Assembly: GCA_040143965.1 (NCBI GenBank)
Contig: JASJQH010000004.1
Span: forward strand, 1-64,000
Source: Basidiobolus ranarum
Lineage: Eukaryota; Basidiobolomycota; Basidiobolomycetes; Basidiobolales
DNA: 64,000 nucleotides
Direction: 5' to 3'
The notes below the pieces were generated by a model, which worked only from the letters and a program-made list of their open reading frames with translations, ran no database searches and was not told the DNA's origin. Shown here piece after piece: positions 11,090 through 25,100 of this stretch. A program made the position numbers and the translations under genes. Position 1 is the stretch's first letter, and every line of letters starts with the position of its first letter.

Positions 11090-14000
11090 CTATTTAAATC
11101 TGAAACACATGAATTGAGTTGATGTAGCTGCTCTAGTAGACTCCAATAACCTCTTTACATTCTCCACTTGTTCTTTTGATAAATCACGTTTACCATTACC
11201 ACCGGTATTTCTATTGGCCTCTTCCAAAGTGGTGTAGATCAATTTAAACGTTTCCGAAGCGGTGGTCGTGAAATAGGCAGCTAAGATTTGATTGAAGAAC
11301 TCCACTTCTAATGTCGCTTGCAAGAATCCACCTGCACCCACTTTATCCAGCTCACGGAATGATTTTAGCAAGCATTGCCCTAAATTGACTAGTAATTTCG
11401 ATAAAGCACGTGAGATGAGTTTCTTCGAAATGGAGTTGATCTCCGAGTGAGCTAGCACAATCTGCAGTAATGCTTCAAATACGTAGGGCCGTATAAAAGT
11501 AGGTTCATTCGGTGTATTCCAATCAAAGCCACTGAACAAAATCCCCGATTTGATGATTTCGTTGATTGGGGCGCCAATTCGTTTTAAATATTCTTCAAAG
11601 AGAGAGGAATCCAAACTGTCCACTAAATCAACCAATTTCTACAGGGAAATGGATAAATGAAATTGTGCTTGACATGGGGAGTGAAACGGCGCACATACCT
11701 GAACTATATCTGAGGTATTTCCCTTGAACGAAAGCTCAAATACTCTGGTCAGCTCCAGGATAATCATGGCTCGGAACTCACCCAATGTCTCTAGTGTGTG
11801 GAGTATAACAACGTTCTACGATCGTTTAAATATGGTGTTAAATAAAAAAACATGTTAAGTAGGAGCCTACCATGGATACTTTCTCGGGAGTACTCTCTAG
11901 AGTAGACGCTCCTTGATTGTCTTGACCAAACACTGCATGATTCAATGCGTCTAAGAAAGAGCACATTGTTTCGTAGAACGCTTGCTTGATGTGCTCATAA
12001 ACCTTTGATGACATCTAGTGTCGAATACATCGATCAGTTTCAACGGAGTCTCTATGGTATGAATGAGTGAGCCTTACCTGAGTGCCTCCACTTTCGTCGA
12101 TGTTCTCAGTATCCACAATGGAGCTTAGCGTGTGGATAGCATATCTCTGGAATTGAGTGAAGTCCTTCAATGAAGTCTTGCTTGAAGAATGGCGATGAAC
12201 CTCTGACAAGAAGAATTGCTTACAATCTAGTGCAAGTATGTTAGAAGTGTTGAGCTGAACTGAGGTTATGGATGGTACCAACCGTCTTTCCAACAATGAC
12301 AAAAGTAAGCGACAAAGTTCCATTTCACCATCTTGAGCAAATCGGCCAACTCGTTAGCAACTTGTCCGGCCATGGCCATTGCATTTAGCTCATTAGAGAA
12401 GGTGGTGAGATGGGTGATGATTTGGGTAAGGAAATAGCCGGTTAAGTAGGTATGAGTAGAAGGCAATTTGATTGGCATGCTGGCTTCGGAGGGAGAAACT
12501 CGGAAAGGGTTCTCCGGCGATTGATCAACAAAAAAGTCGGTATCAATAGAGAACACCTTGGATATCAAGCAAGCATAAAGCGTGAGGATTTGGTTGGCCA
12601 TTTCATGGCATTGCTCAACCTTTTGGATATTAACACCGTTGCGACGTCTGCGCAATTGATTCCATATGTTTCCGTTCTACATAGTAGAGTGGAGATGTAG
12701 TGAGGTGTAGAAGAGTCAGGTACATAACAACTTACCTTCTTAAACTTGTCATCGATAAACGATCTGGCAATTTTCCAATAATCTGGTAACGATTTGAGCA
12801 CCACATCAGACAAGGCTTTGACTACGTTAGCAATACCAAGCCAAATGCGAACACTATTATCCACTCCTATAAAGGTAAATGAACTTAACATGAGCCTACT
12901 CGAGACCAATATATCCGACTACTTACCAGAAACGCCTTCACCGCCTTTAGATTCGATGGCCTTTCGGAGCAAGGCCATTCTCTGAGCGGGGGTAATCTCT
13001 ATCTCAGTGAGATCTGCAAAGCAATGTGTTATCCCCGAGCACTATTGCACGCTGTTTAATAAAGTCACCTTACCATTTAGTTTTCGGCATTCTTCCTCGA
13101 AAGTGGTGTTTAAGCTTTGGACAATGAATTTGAATTGGCTTTCAAGATAAAACCAAACAGGGTCTATTTTGGAGTCCAACTCGAGTAAATAGCTGTCCCA
13201 TAGAAGTTGTTAGTAACGTGCAAATGAACCACCATAAACGCAACCAATCGTACATAATATTCTTCTCTTGTACCTCCATAGGTACGCTAGTATCCCCAAG
13301 TTGCTTGAATAAGTTTGTTCTCAGATGCATGACGATATCCTCGACCTCCTTCCAAACTTTATCCAAAAGTCGTTTGATGGACGCATCCTCAAATTCTGCC
13401 ACTGCATCTGTTGCTTTGTCGGTCGCTGCATGCTCTTGATTCTCTGGGTCGAAAACTGCGTTGGTGAATGATTGCATCGCCACCTTTCCTTTCTTATAAT
13501 CGTAGACGGCAACTTCGAATTTTTTCTAGCGAAAAGATCAACAATCTGACCATACAATAACCAATAGAATAGAAGCTACGAACCTCCTCGATAGACTCAA
13601 GTAGATTGCAAGGAAGATTGAATAACAACCGATAACGATCAATGGCCGTCAGCGTGCTTCGGATTTTGAGTCCCTTTTGAATGCGTTGCATGATGGGACC
13701 AAATGCTTCATGAGCCTTGTCGGTGGTTTCTAATCCCGGTACAAAGGTAGAGACTAAATTAAGGAGCCACTTCAAATCAAAACCAGACAGTCTTACCTTC
13801 GAGACACTGACGCGTTACTTTGGTTCCATACTCCTCCTTTTCGTTTAAATTCTTGGATTTCATTTCCGTGTAGACAACTAATTTCAACGCCAATTTAGCT
13901 CTGCTTTCTTCCCTGGCAGTATAAAAACGATCAAAAAGTTCCTACCTTCCACTGTATTCTTGGCGCAAACAAAACGATCGAAATTGTCTTTGACCAGTGT

Positions 14001-14650
14001 CTTGAGTGCCTCAGAGCGTTGCTCAATCGTTGCACGTAAATGATACTTTCCGTGAACTAGCTCTGTGTAAGTAGTATCCAAGTGGAACTGTTTCATAAAC
14101 AACGTCGGATCGAAATATCGGTCGGTAATGAACACTGAAGCTCTTCCTAGAGTAAGGGAAGGGATAGGAAATAAATTACACTATGTATCAGTAAGGTATT
14201 GTTAGAAAGGTCATTGTTACCTCTTGATTCTCTAAGTAAACTTTCTCCTCTAGATAATCTCTTTTCACCCATGAGACTTCTACAAAGCCAATATTCTTAG
14301 TGAAGAGCATATGGAACTGAATTTAACAAAATAGAACAACCTTAGATTCCCTTCTTTTAAACCTAAAGGGTCTCCTTCATCTTCTAACAACTCCTCCTCC
14401 TCGACCTCCGGTTTAGAAGTTCTAGCGTATGCAAAATTTGGAACCGCCGACCAGGCGAATTCTTCGATGTCAAGCTCAGGTGTATCTGTTTCAACCCAAG
14501 AGTTTGGTTGTAAAGTGTCCAAACTGTAGTGACGTAATACTTGAACGAGATAATAAAGGTTAATTTCAGGGTGAGAGCAGAGTCTATTAAACAAAGAAAA
14601 AGAAAATAATTCGTACACTCTTCTTCGTCGAACCGTTTAAAGTAGCTCAT
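11090..14650 (-). CDS. SEC5: Exocyst complex subunit Sec5
   Basis: A multi-exon gene for the exocyst subunit Sec5 (EXOC2), part of the octameric complex that tethers secretory vesicles to the plasma membrane. The N-terminus begins MSYFKRFDEEELLRHYSLDT after joining exon 1 to exon 2 in phase, followed by an acidic DEGDPLGLKEG segment. The early conserved region contains FDPTLFMKQFH and LVKDNFDRFVCAKNTVEG. A later RYRLLFNLPCNLLESIEEV block matches the FKFLFNLPLNI region of the human protein. The C-terminal block contains SLDSSLFEEYLKR and ISKKLISRALSKLL and ends near STQFMCFRFK. At least eight introns of about 50-70 bases are present. Neighbours are unrelated. The start at 14650 has an in-frame upstream ATG at 14689 as an alternative. 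Confidence 0.85.
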
Positions 14651-15221
14651 TGGGCTGACTGATTTCAAGATGAGTCCGATAGGTCTCACAAAGTGAGTAG
14701 TTTTTATTAATCAAGTGGGCAGAAAAACTCTCGGTGTTTTCGTAGTATGGCTTCACCGATACTTATTGTAACGAATAGTGATGTAGTTGGTTAAGATTTA
14801 GAAATAGAAACTACGAATATTATTTAAAGGTGAAGTTTAGAAAGTCTCATTTAGTATAAATATTAGCACTTCATCGCATAAATTACGATTGAAATTATGA
14901 ATGTTTACTTGGGTATTTCATATGGTAACTGCGTGAAATTGAACTCATCTCCATTCATCGAGGAGCTTCATGTGATTCTATTCAGTTCATAAGGTTTATA
15001 TAGGTGTGACTGATATGAATTTCAAATCGTAGTCCTAACAATAATCCATACTAAAAGAAAGCGCTACTTTGTGGATACGTGCTATTTTTAATGAACCATT
15101 CTAAATATATGTATATAAGTTCAAATAGCAAACAGTACAATATCTCGAATACACATCATTGCTTAAGGAACGTATGATAAAATCCAAGTTAAATATGAAG
15201 AAATTTATCAAATTCGCTATT
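14651..15221. other. SEC5 promoter region
   Basis: AT-rich sequence between the start of SEC5 and the 3' end of the next minus-strand gene. No coding feature is seen. Confidence 0.5.
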
Positions 15222-16081
15222 TCAAAAAGGTAAAATTGGGTTGAGTTTTAAACCATTCTCGAGTTCTCTTTTCTTCTTTAAAGCTTTTTGTTTGCGATTC
15301 TTTAATTCATTTAATAGTTCTAACGAAAGAGTACAATTGTTCAGTATTTATTCAGAAAGATGAATGGAAATTTTTCTCTCTCTTCCTACCATATTGTGGA
15401 TATATATATATAATAGGAAATGGAAAGAAACTTACCTTCTTTTTTATCGGAGGTACGGTAACGAAGTAAAAATTCTTGAAAACCAACTAAGGGGGTTTCC
15501 AGTTCCTAAGCAATTCCCATTGTTATAAAGGGAGTTTTCAACAAAGAAACAAACAATTTGAACTACCTTTTGAAGGATTTTCAGCGTTGTTTGTCTACGT
15601 TCAAGTAAATCCTCCAAGTTCTTTATGGAACTTTGTAAACTCTCAGAGTGAGAAAATTGGTTTCTCAAGTGTGTTACAAGCAAATCTAATCTATATTTCA
15701 AATGAATCCTAGAGTTGACAATGCTTAATACAAAAACACCAAACCATAAAAGGCCACACACAATGTACTAACAATTCCTCACTAGTTACTGAATATTCAG
15801 TTTCTGATGAAAAGGCTGTATGCATTCCAGCTAATGTATCCTCCAAATACTTGGCGTCTTCCATTATTGCGGTTGGACCCAGAATGTATCTGAACACTCG
15901 TTTGAAAGAATTTAATTTTAAATGCTTAAGCAAGCAATCACAATCATGTGATGCATGGATATCATTAAAGTGTTTATTAAATCGAATGAATTTATCAGAA
16001 ATAGATGGTAAAATAAGTAAATGGATTTCACGAAAGAAAGGCGACAAAGTAGCGATAAGTAATATTTACAGGAAAGAGCAT
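15222..16081 (-). CDS. Small coiled-coil protein, unrecognised
   Basis: Minus-strand exons give a charged, helical product ending LKLNPILPF (stop at 15222-15224). The last exons contain LKYRLDLLVTHLRNQ, NLEDLLERRQTTLKIL, ELETPLVGFQEFLLRYR and ELLNELKNRKQKALKKKRE, all typical of long amphipathic helices. A possible first exon is MLFP at 16081, spliced to HLKLNSFKRVF. The junction between the exon ending near SEELL and the one beginning near IHLKYR needs a weak donor (GTGGCC) to stay in frame, so this model is uncertain or the gene carries a frameshift. BAR-domain-type helices (for example of a sorting nexin) are a possibility, but no PX domain fits in the space available. I do not assign a function. 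Confidence 0.4.
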
Positions 16082-16164
16082 CTCGAAAAGGTAGAGAGGA
16101 TCAAGTCTTACTCGAAAGAATGAAGGTTATTACTCCCAAATTTTCAAGGTGACTTTTGAATTGC

Positions 16165-19100
16165 TCACTTTTTGGGCGGAGGCTGTTGCTGTTGCTGAGC
16201 ATACGCTCCACTATGGTGTGGAAACATGCCAGGCATACTCATAGGTGCCATAGTATTTGAATATGTAGGATTTTGGTTACCCGGAGTAGAGGTCATGGGG
16301 TGGAAAATCTGTGAAGACGTGGATGGTGATTGCATTGACATGTGAGGGTGACGAGGGTATCCAGTTCCAACGGGAACCACTGGTGACTGTGGTCTACGAC
16401 CATATTGGCTCACATCCATAACAGAGGGGGAAGTTGTACGTCGATAGTGGCTTGCGTCTATGGTAGCGGGCGATGCGGTACGGCGAATTTGAACTCCATC
16501 TAAAACAGCCGGCGAAGTGGTTCTGTACCCGGATTGATCTAAGATCGCAGGCGATCCTGTTCTGTAAGGGGTGTTGTCAAGTATAGACGAGGAGTCCCGG
16601 TGTAAAGATCTAGATTGCTGAGGTTGAGGCTGTTGATATTTTGGAAGTGAAACGGGTGGGTACACGAAGGAAGAATTGTTGTTAATATTTTGACCGACAG
16701 GCGTTGAGCTACGGTGAGGTGGCTGAATGTTTTCACCATAGCGTGGTCCTAAGGAGCTTTCTCGGGCATCATAAGTATGCTGACTAGAAGAGATTTGTGG
16801 AGATTGTCGATACATAGATTGATGGCCAACATTCGAATGTGGTAGTGAATCAGCTGAAAGATTTGGCGATGGTGCAGAGGAGTGATATCCTTCCTGAGAA
16901 TGAGGAGCTCGGTGACCATGTTGGAAATTCACCGCTCCTTCCACAATGTCGGATCCAGAATAAGTCTGATGCTGATTTGACCTGGTTTGTGGATAGTTGA
17001 GATGATCAGAAGTAAAAGGAGACTGATGAGGGCTATTAGAGACTGCTTCTCTTGTATTTTGCGAGAATATAGGTTGGCTTAGGTCTCTTGTACGGCCAGT
17101 AGACACTGGGGTAGAATGGCGAATTGGTTGATTAAGCGGTTGAGATGAATGAGAGGAAAGTTGTACTGGTAAAGATTGTAGTTGTGAAGGGTTTGAGGGT
17201 TTACGTGAGTGGCTAATCGGTACGGGTTGAAGGGGGCTTGATGTCCGACGAGGTAGAGCTTGATGAGGTGAAGGGAGGCTCATAGCCGGTGACTGAGAAC
17301 GAGAATAAACATTAGTTTGTTGGGGCATTCCGGGAGAAGGTTGAATTGATGGGTGACTTGGACGTTGATGAGGGATGGGTGCATGATAACTAGATTGGTG
17401 AGAAGACTGCTGGTGTAGAGATGGGTGAGGGTATTGTGTTTGACGTGCTGAGTTATCCACAGATGGGATATGCACCTGAGAAGGATGTTGTATTGGTGAC
17501 TGAGATAGAATTCGGGAGTGAGATGGTTGTATTTGTGACTGTGGTTGTAGCTGAGGTTGGACGAGCGCACGCGGCTTTGATTGAGTCTGCCTTCCTTTGG
17601 TAGAAGTTCGAGAAGTTTGTGGAATCGAATTTTGGTTTACTAGCTGTGCAATAGGTACTTGAGAATGTGATGAAGTCTGAGAAGGAATTTGGCTTAACGA
17701 AGCTTGGCGTGCAAGTTGCCCGTGATTTTGAGGTTGAGAAATTAACTGGCTTTGGCTACCAGCTCGGCGACGAGATTTACCAGCAGCTTGCGGTTGTACC
17801 GTTGCGGTTTGAGTGCCTGATTGTGATGTATTCAATCCTACTGGAGGTGATTGCAGCTGAAGAAGTTGAACTTGCGGTTGGGTCGATGGATTGCTTTGAA
17901 GGTGTACAGGTTGAGATGTGGTAGCTTGCTGTCTCATCATCTGTATAGGATCCGCACTGGAACCATGGATACTTTCGATCGATCTGCGATTCAAGTTCGT
18001 ACCAGGATTCACTTCGGGTGCCGCCATAGAATAGGTTGGCGGTTGAGTCTTATACGATGTAGAGTAAAGATCTTGCATATAGGAATAAGAGTTGCTGGGA
18101 GTTGTAGACTGACTTTGGCTAGTAACAGGATTTGCGTTGAATTGAGATTGAATGTGACTATTCTTGGATTCAATCACATTTGGTGAATTGAACTGCTCCG
18201 GTGATGAGACTGGTCCAGCATCCTCTCCAAACCAATCCATTAACGCGTTCTTACCTACTTTGACAGTTTTGGGCTCATCTTCAGTAGGTGCATTCAGTAA
18301 GGAAAAGATATCTGTTACGCCTCTGGCTCGTGGAGGAGCAGGTTTTGGAGCGGCAGGTCGAGTTTCTTGTCGATCGACATCGAAGTATGCTGATTCTATT
18401 TTTGAACTCATTGAAGACGTAGAGTACTCTGATCTAGTCGGAGATATTACAGGAGCTTCCACAGAAGCAGGATGATTGAGAATCCTGGAAACCGAGGATT
18501 GTTTCTTATATTCTTGTGGGAAATCACTACGATAATACTCCGATCGATTTTGAGACATCGACGTACTCACCGAGGGAGTTGGCATTTGGGTACTAGGATA
18601 TGTATAGCCAGGTGGTGCTTGATCACTGGGGGTAGCTTGGTATGTAAGATTGGGTAAAGCAGATCCTTGTTTGGTTGGCCCCATTTTCTCGCTGTTCATT
18701 GAAGTAATGTGAGAAGCCGATGAGTTTGTTGTGTTCGGTACATATCTAGTTAAAGGTATGGTAGGTTGGGCCTCTATTCTACGAGATGATTCAGAAGTAC
18801 TTGGTGGAATACTTCCTAACAACGGATTCTCATGAGGGTAATGCAATGTGGGCTTGACCGAACTTTGACTATATGCAATAGTTGGTCCAGTTGAACTAGT
18901 TGCAGGTGGATAATTGCTAGAAGCTGATGATACAAGAGGCTGTGCTCTGGTATCTACAAATTTCGTATTGTTACTTGGTTGAGGATTGATAACACTAGAT
19001 TGATGAGCAAAGTTTGGATGGTTCGTCATACTATATTGCTGCCGGGATTGCTGAACGCCTACACTATCAGATGTGAGACCAGTTTGATGAATAGTAGAGC

Positions 19101-22100
19101 CTTCTTTGCTTGCTACGGTCGTTCTGAATGCCCCCATAGGTTGAACAGATGTTGTTAAAGCATTCTCACTAGCACTACTAATCTCCCATGATTTTTTACG
19201 ACTCTCCAGTAAAGTATCATTTGTTGGTGTTGACGTGATCGGAGAAGACGAAACTTGAGTTGATGAAGACTCCATAATCTGCTGTGTCACCGATTCACCA
19301 TACTTCCTAGAGGCAGAAAATTGACTTGAAGGATCCTTGTTCACTTGATTTCCAGACAGTGGTGCGAATGAATTGTTCACAAGAGAATGATGGGAAAGGG
19401 TTTTCCCGAAATATGAATCAAATCCAGATGGCTCGACAGCCTTTTCATAAGCTGGCGATGTTTCAGTAGAAACAGTATTATTTATACTATTCATGGCGTC
19501 CACATTAGAGGTCGGGTATTTGCCTTGAGGGTGGGAAAGGCTAGGATTCGATGCACGTGACTGCGGAGTCGTATTCCTAGTTGAAGTAGTTACATTCACC
19601 GATGGAGAGTTCGAGAGAACTGTGGTTGATTGTTGTGAAGAAACGCTGAATGGTTGATATGCAGGTTCAGATGGTGTAGGAGCGCCTTTGTTGATCAATA
19701 ATTCACCTTTATCCGACGTAGATCTAATAACTGAAGGCTGATTAAAGATCTGTCCCGAAGGAATCACACCATATGGCAGAGTTGTTGGGATTGTTTTAAC
19801 TCTGGAGCTATCTTCATTGATGGACGGAGATCTAGAAGCCTGAGTAGTCATAAAAGCAATTGAGGTCGAACCGCTCTTAGATTGGACAGGGATAGGTCCG
19901 TCATTAACTGTAGGTATAATTGATGGAGCAGTGGTAGGTACATCTCGATTATTCGGAAGACTTGAATTGGTATTTGATGCAAGGGTCTGTTGTGAAAGTA
20001 TATTGATCGGATTTCCGGATATATTCTTATCTAGTAGGCCATCTGGTATGAATTCTTTCTTGGGATTTACTTGAGCAACAGCGTCAGGGTTCATTACCTT
20101 CGTCGTAGTCATATTTGAAGATTCATCTGAACTCTCTTGTACATTTCCGGTATATGTAGGAGATTTAGCTCTAGTCCCAACAATAGGCAAAGGCAAGTTC
20201 GCTGCTGTTTCTAAGCTTTCCTGAGCAATTGACTGAGAATGAGACACATTTGAAGTTACATCCTGTGGTTTCGAAGAATCACTGCATACAGTAGAAACTC
20301 TAATCTCCTCATCGACAACAGCAGAGGCATCGGAATTGGGTTGAGAAGTAGGATATGCACTATGCGCCTTCTTTTCCACATCTTCGTCAGAAGAGCTCTT
20401 GGTTAAAGCATTGGGTTGGTTATAAAGAGAAGAAACATCTTCAGATCCTTCCAGCAATTGCGAATTGACCGTTGAATGAAGTGCAGAATCAAGGACTGAA
20501 GACGAACTAACATCGGTCGCTTCTTCTTGCGGCAATTTGCTCGTATTTTCTTCAAATTCCCTCACCAATTCTTCTAATGACAATCGATCAATATTACTAG
20601 AATAATATTCTTCAATATCAGATGGCTTCTTGGATTTGACACGCTCGGCAATTCTGATCCAATCCTTCCCGTATAATCGAAGGCATTCAACGAATTCAGC
20701 TTGCTCAAAAGTAGACCAGCTATCTAATACTGTTGACATAGCAGCTTCAGATATAGGCTTAGTCTCTGAGCTCGTTTCGTCTTCATCATCCGTAGAAGAT
20801 GCTGATAAAAGTGCTCTATTAATTTCCTCCTCTAACAAAGCATCATCTTCATCAACAGTTTCGGAAGTCTCTCTTTTCCGATCTAATAATTCCTCTTCAT
20901 CAGAGCTAGGAATATCTAGTGAAAGATCAAAGTCTTCCACTAAGGGCTGAGAAGCGGTGACACTTGGAGTACGATCGGGCTCCATCAACTTGTTACTTTC
21001 GTTTATAGAACTAGGAGAAAGAGATATACTAATAGATCCTTCAACAGGTTTGCTCTCACTTTGATCAGTAGCGCTGGGCGGAGGTACAATAAAAGCTGTT
21101 CCTTCCTCCTCAACAATAGTTTCTTCTTCATCTGAACTGTCTTTGTCAAGTATATCCTCAATGGCGGCGTTAAGCTCATCAACAATATCCATCTCGTCCT
21201 GTGAAGAAGACTCCTCTTTCTCTGCGGGAAGTGATTCCGTTTTCTTTTCCGGAAGTTTCTTCTTATCTTGAAAGGATAATCCTTCCTTTTCCGTAGGACG
21301 CGACTCTCTCTTCTCTTGTGAAAACAACTTCTCTTTTTCTAGAGGGGGTGGTCTCTCCTTCTCCATGAGGAGAGATTCCTTCCTTCTCTGTGGAGGCAGC
21401 TCATTCTTTTCCTGAGAAGGAACTCCTTTCTTTTCTTGTGAAGGTAGCATTCTTCTTTCTTGTGCAGAGAATAGTTTTTTCTGTTGAGATGGCAATCCTT
21501 TTTTTTCTTGATGAAGTTCTTTCCTTTCTTGAGACGATAGTACTCTTTTCTCTTGAACAGGCAATGTCTTTTTTTGCGACGGTGATCCTTTCTTGTCTTC
21601 AAGAGTTTTGGCTCTATACCCAGCTTCCTTTTCATTCTGGACAAATTTTCCGCTTAGAGCTTTGACAGGAATAGGCTTCGTAGACATATTTCGATTAAAG
21701 CCAGATTTGACAACCCCTGGCTTTCCAATAATAGGCTTACTAGGCTTAATAAATAACTTCCCTACAGCACTCTCATTATGAGGTTGATGCGATTTGATAC
21801 CAAAAGGCTTATGAGGAGTAGGTCTAATAGATGAACTGTCTGAACCAGTTGGTTTTGCCATAAAAGATTTCCCAATAGTAGACTCAGCCTTGCCTGAAGC
21901 AGGTTTGGTACTTTGAGATTTGGCAGGTGTAAACCGAGTAGTATTTCCCTCATCTGCCATGGCCTTTTCAAATGGAGATTTGGTGTGAACGGTAGTACTA
22001 AGCGCAGTTTTCGTGTGATCCAAGTTTTCTTCGTTAGTACCTGATTTGCCAACTACCAAATCCAAACGTGAGTCGTTATCGTTATTCTGTTCATTTACTA

Positions 22101-25100
22101 CCATATTTTTGATAGAAACATTCTCCACAAGTACATTTGAGCTTTCTTTGGGTAATTTTTGATCATTTTGATTGCTGTTCTTCATGCTAGAAGTGTCCTC
22201 AGGTAAAAGACTCACAGGAGCAGCGGAATCAATAGGACAATGTACATTAGGTTCTTGATTCTTTGGTAGCATTCTGGTATTCAAATGTTTAACCGAAGGC
22301 TCGGTGGCAGTAGGCTCAGATTGAGAGGTCTCGACAAGATCTTCATCTACTTGGAGAGGCTTGTTATACACTTCCTCATTGGATTTTAAATCAGGAAGAT
22401 TAACTTCTGAGCTCTTGGTAGCCTCATCAGATTTTGGTGGATTATCGTTCTCTCTGGATTGTTGAGTACCATCAGTAACAGCGCCTGAATCAGATTTTGC
22501 AGGTTGAGTGCTTGGCTTCTCAATTGTAGCCTCCAAAAACTGTTGTTTTGAATCAAGTGAAGTATTTGGGCTGCTTCCTTTCCGAGTATGGAGAGAAGGT
22601 TGAGTAGCGATATGTGTAACCAACCCTGAATCCATTGGGCTTTCGCTCCCTTCAGCTATTTTGAGTTTCCCTAATCGATGCTTAGTTGGGGCAGACTCTG
22701 TAGGCTTCACACTGCTATTGAGGGAAGAGTCATGGACATGATCCAATCGTTTTTTCTTTTTAAACGTTGGCAGAGTATCAGGAAGATCTCCTACTTCTTC
22801 AGAGTTTTGGGATCTTGAAGCAGCATCAATATCCTGAAGCAATGCATTACCTTTACTCTTATTACTTCTAGAAGTACTAGATTTGCTGATATCCTTTCGT
22901 GCCAGTTGTCTTCGCTTCTTACCACGACCAGCAATTAACCCTTTGAAGTCGATCGACTTCTTCTCCCTGTAATAATATAGAACACATTGACGAGCATTCT
23001 TATTTTTCAGGAAAGTTGCAATTTTACCAAATTGCTTAGGGTACAGAAGGTATTTCTTAACGAAAATATCACGCTCTTCTTTCGTCCATTTATCTCCGGA
23101 GCCTCCACAATGGTAATGTATGTATGGATTTTCAATAAGATTATTACGGTTATCGTACTTCGTGAGTTCCCTTTTGCAAGGATCTAAAACCATCGGCGGT
23201 ATTGTAGCCACAGTTCTAAGGCATCGGACACTAGGATTGCGAAGGTCTTCGTTCTCAAGAGATTGAATAATTTCGAGCAGCTCCGCCTCACTTCGAACAG
23301 TATCACTATTGTATGGACCACCATGCCGTTGTGCTCGGGAAACAGAAAGATTGCTAGGACCGGAAGAAGATAACAGCTCATCTTTAAGATACCTTCTTCC
23401 CTTTTTCTTCTCTTTATGTCTATCCAATTTGACGATACGGACTTTCCATGCTTCCAGATACTGCTTATATTTTTGTCGGAGTTCATTTTCTTTTTGCTCA
23501 AGGGAATCATATTTATGACGCATATGATTGAACATCAAGCTTCGGATTTTCTTATGTGATTCAATGTTCTCGCAATAAAATGGATAGTCCTCAAACTTTC
23601 GAAAAATAGGGCCCAAAGAAGGTTTAACATTAGCTTGAACTAGCATCTGATTCTCTGCATATATTCTTTTGTGTAGAGAACATCTCCTGGATTTTTGAGC
23701 TTTCCCATTAGTAACTTCATTACTTTGGGTACCATTTAATTCGCCAACTGCATTTTCAGGGAGTTGGGTAATCATGAGCTCAGATTCTTGCTCGGTAATC
23801 TGGTTTTCTAGCAGGCTTTCGGGCTCGCTTGCTTTCTGTATTTCACTTGAACTGTTAGATCCCTCGATACAAGACTGCTTGTTCTTTCGAATCTCAACCA
23901 AAAGATCTTCGTAGCGCCCTATTTCTGAGTCTATTTTATCTATCATGGCGAATATTGTCTCTTGTGTTAAAGAGGCATCGAGGTTTAAGGGGGCCACTTC
24001 TGTTTCTGACTCATCTTGAATCTCTCCAGGCTCAATATTGGCATTTTCGATAAGTACTGAATCTTCTTCGATATCAGGAACTGATGTGTTCTCCACAGTA
24101 ATCTCTTTCGTGAGTGCATCAGGGATACTGGACTTTTGTGGCTCCGATGGAGTATTCTCATACTTTTCACCAATACTAGATGAATCCTCTAAATGCATTT
24201 CTTCGTCGATGTTATCCTTAGACTGACCAGAATACTCAGGAATCTCATTCTGAGTGGCTTCTACGTTCATACTACTACTAGATATCGTTTTGACCTTGAC
24301 ACATTTTGGATATTTGAGTTTATCCATATGAGTAGACACATCATACGATTCGGGGCTAACTGTCACGTTTGCTTCGGAAGATGACTTATCTAGCTCGAAG
24401 CTAGCCACCTTTTCATCATCGGAGTTATCATCCAATATCTCTCCAGTCTCACCTTGTACAGAGCTCATAACTTGAATCACTGGGACAGGTGGGGGATCGC
24501 TGATACGATTAGTATCTGACGACACTTTAGAGGGATACTCGGGCAAGTTGGCTGTGGATTTTTTGTGAGTTTCGTTAAGGATATTTCGAGCGGATTCCGT
24601 GGCTTCAATATCAATTTGAATATCGTTATTGAATGGCTTAGCACCGTTGGTATCCGATTTGACCTCGAGTGTAGTAACCACTTCAGCATTAGATATCTGA
24701 CAGTGACTTGCTTCTGAACGAGTCGATATTATATTTGTTTGCTTTATCTCGTTGTCAGAGAGAGTCGGGGTAAAAAGAGATTTATCACTCTGCAACTCAT
24801 TACATACAGGATCTATTTCACCTGGCTCTGGAGATTCAATAGGTTCGTCAAGGATTTTGGGAGTAGATAAAGTTGATGTTTGGTCATTGGTTATTTCCTT
24901 TTGCTCGTCAATTACAGAAACTCCATGAGGTCTGAAATCCTTGTGTACTGAGGCTTCGGCAACAGTCGGAGATCTGGCATTGTTGTTTTCACTCTTAACA
25001 CTACGTTTGGCCTCGTCAAGGAGATTAGACTTGGCAACAGACGGTGATTTAATCTTCGGTTTCTGTTTTAATTCTAATGTCTCCTCTCTACTCAGGTTCA

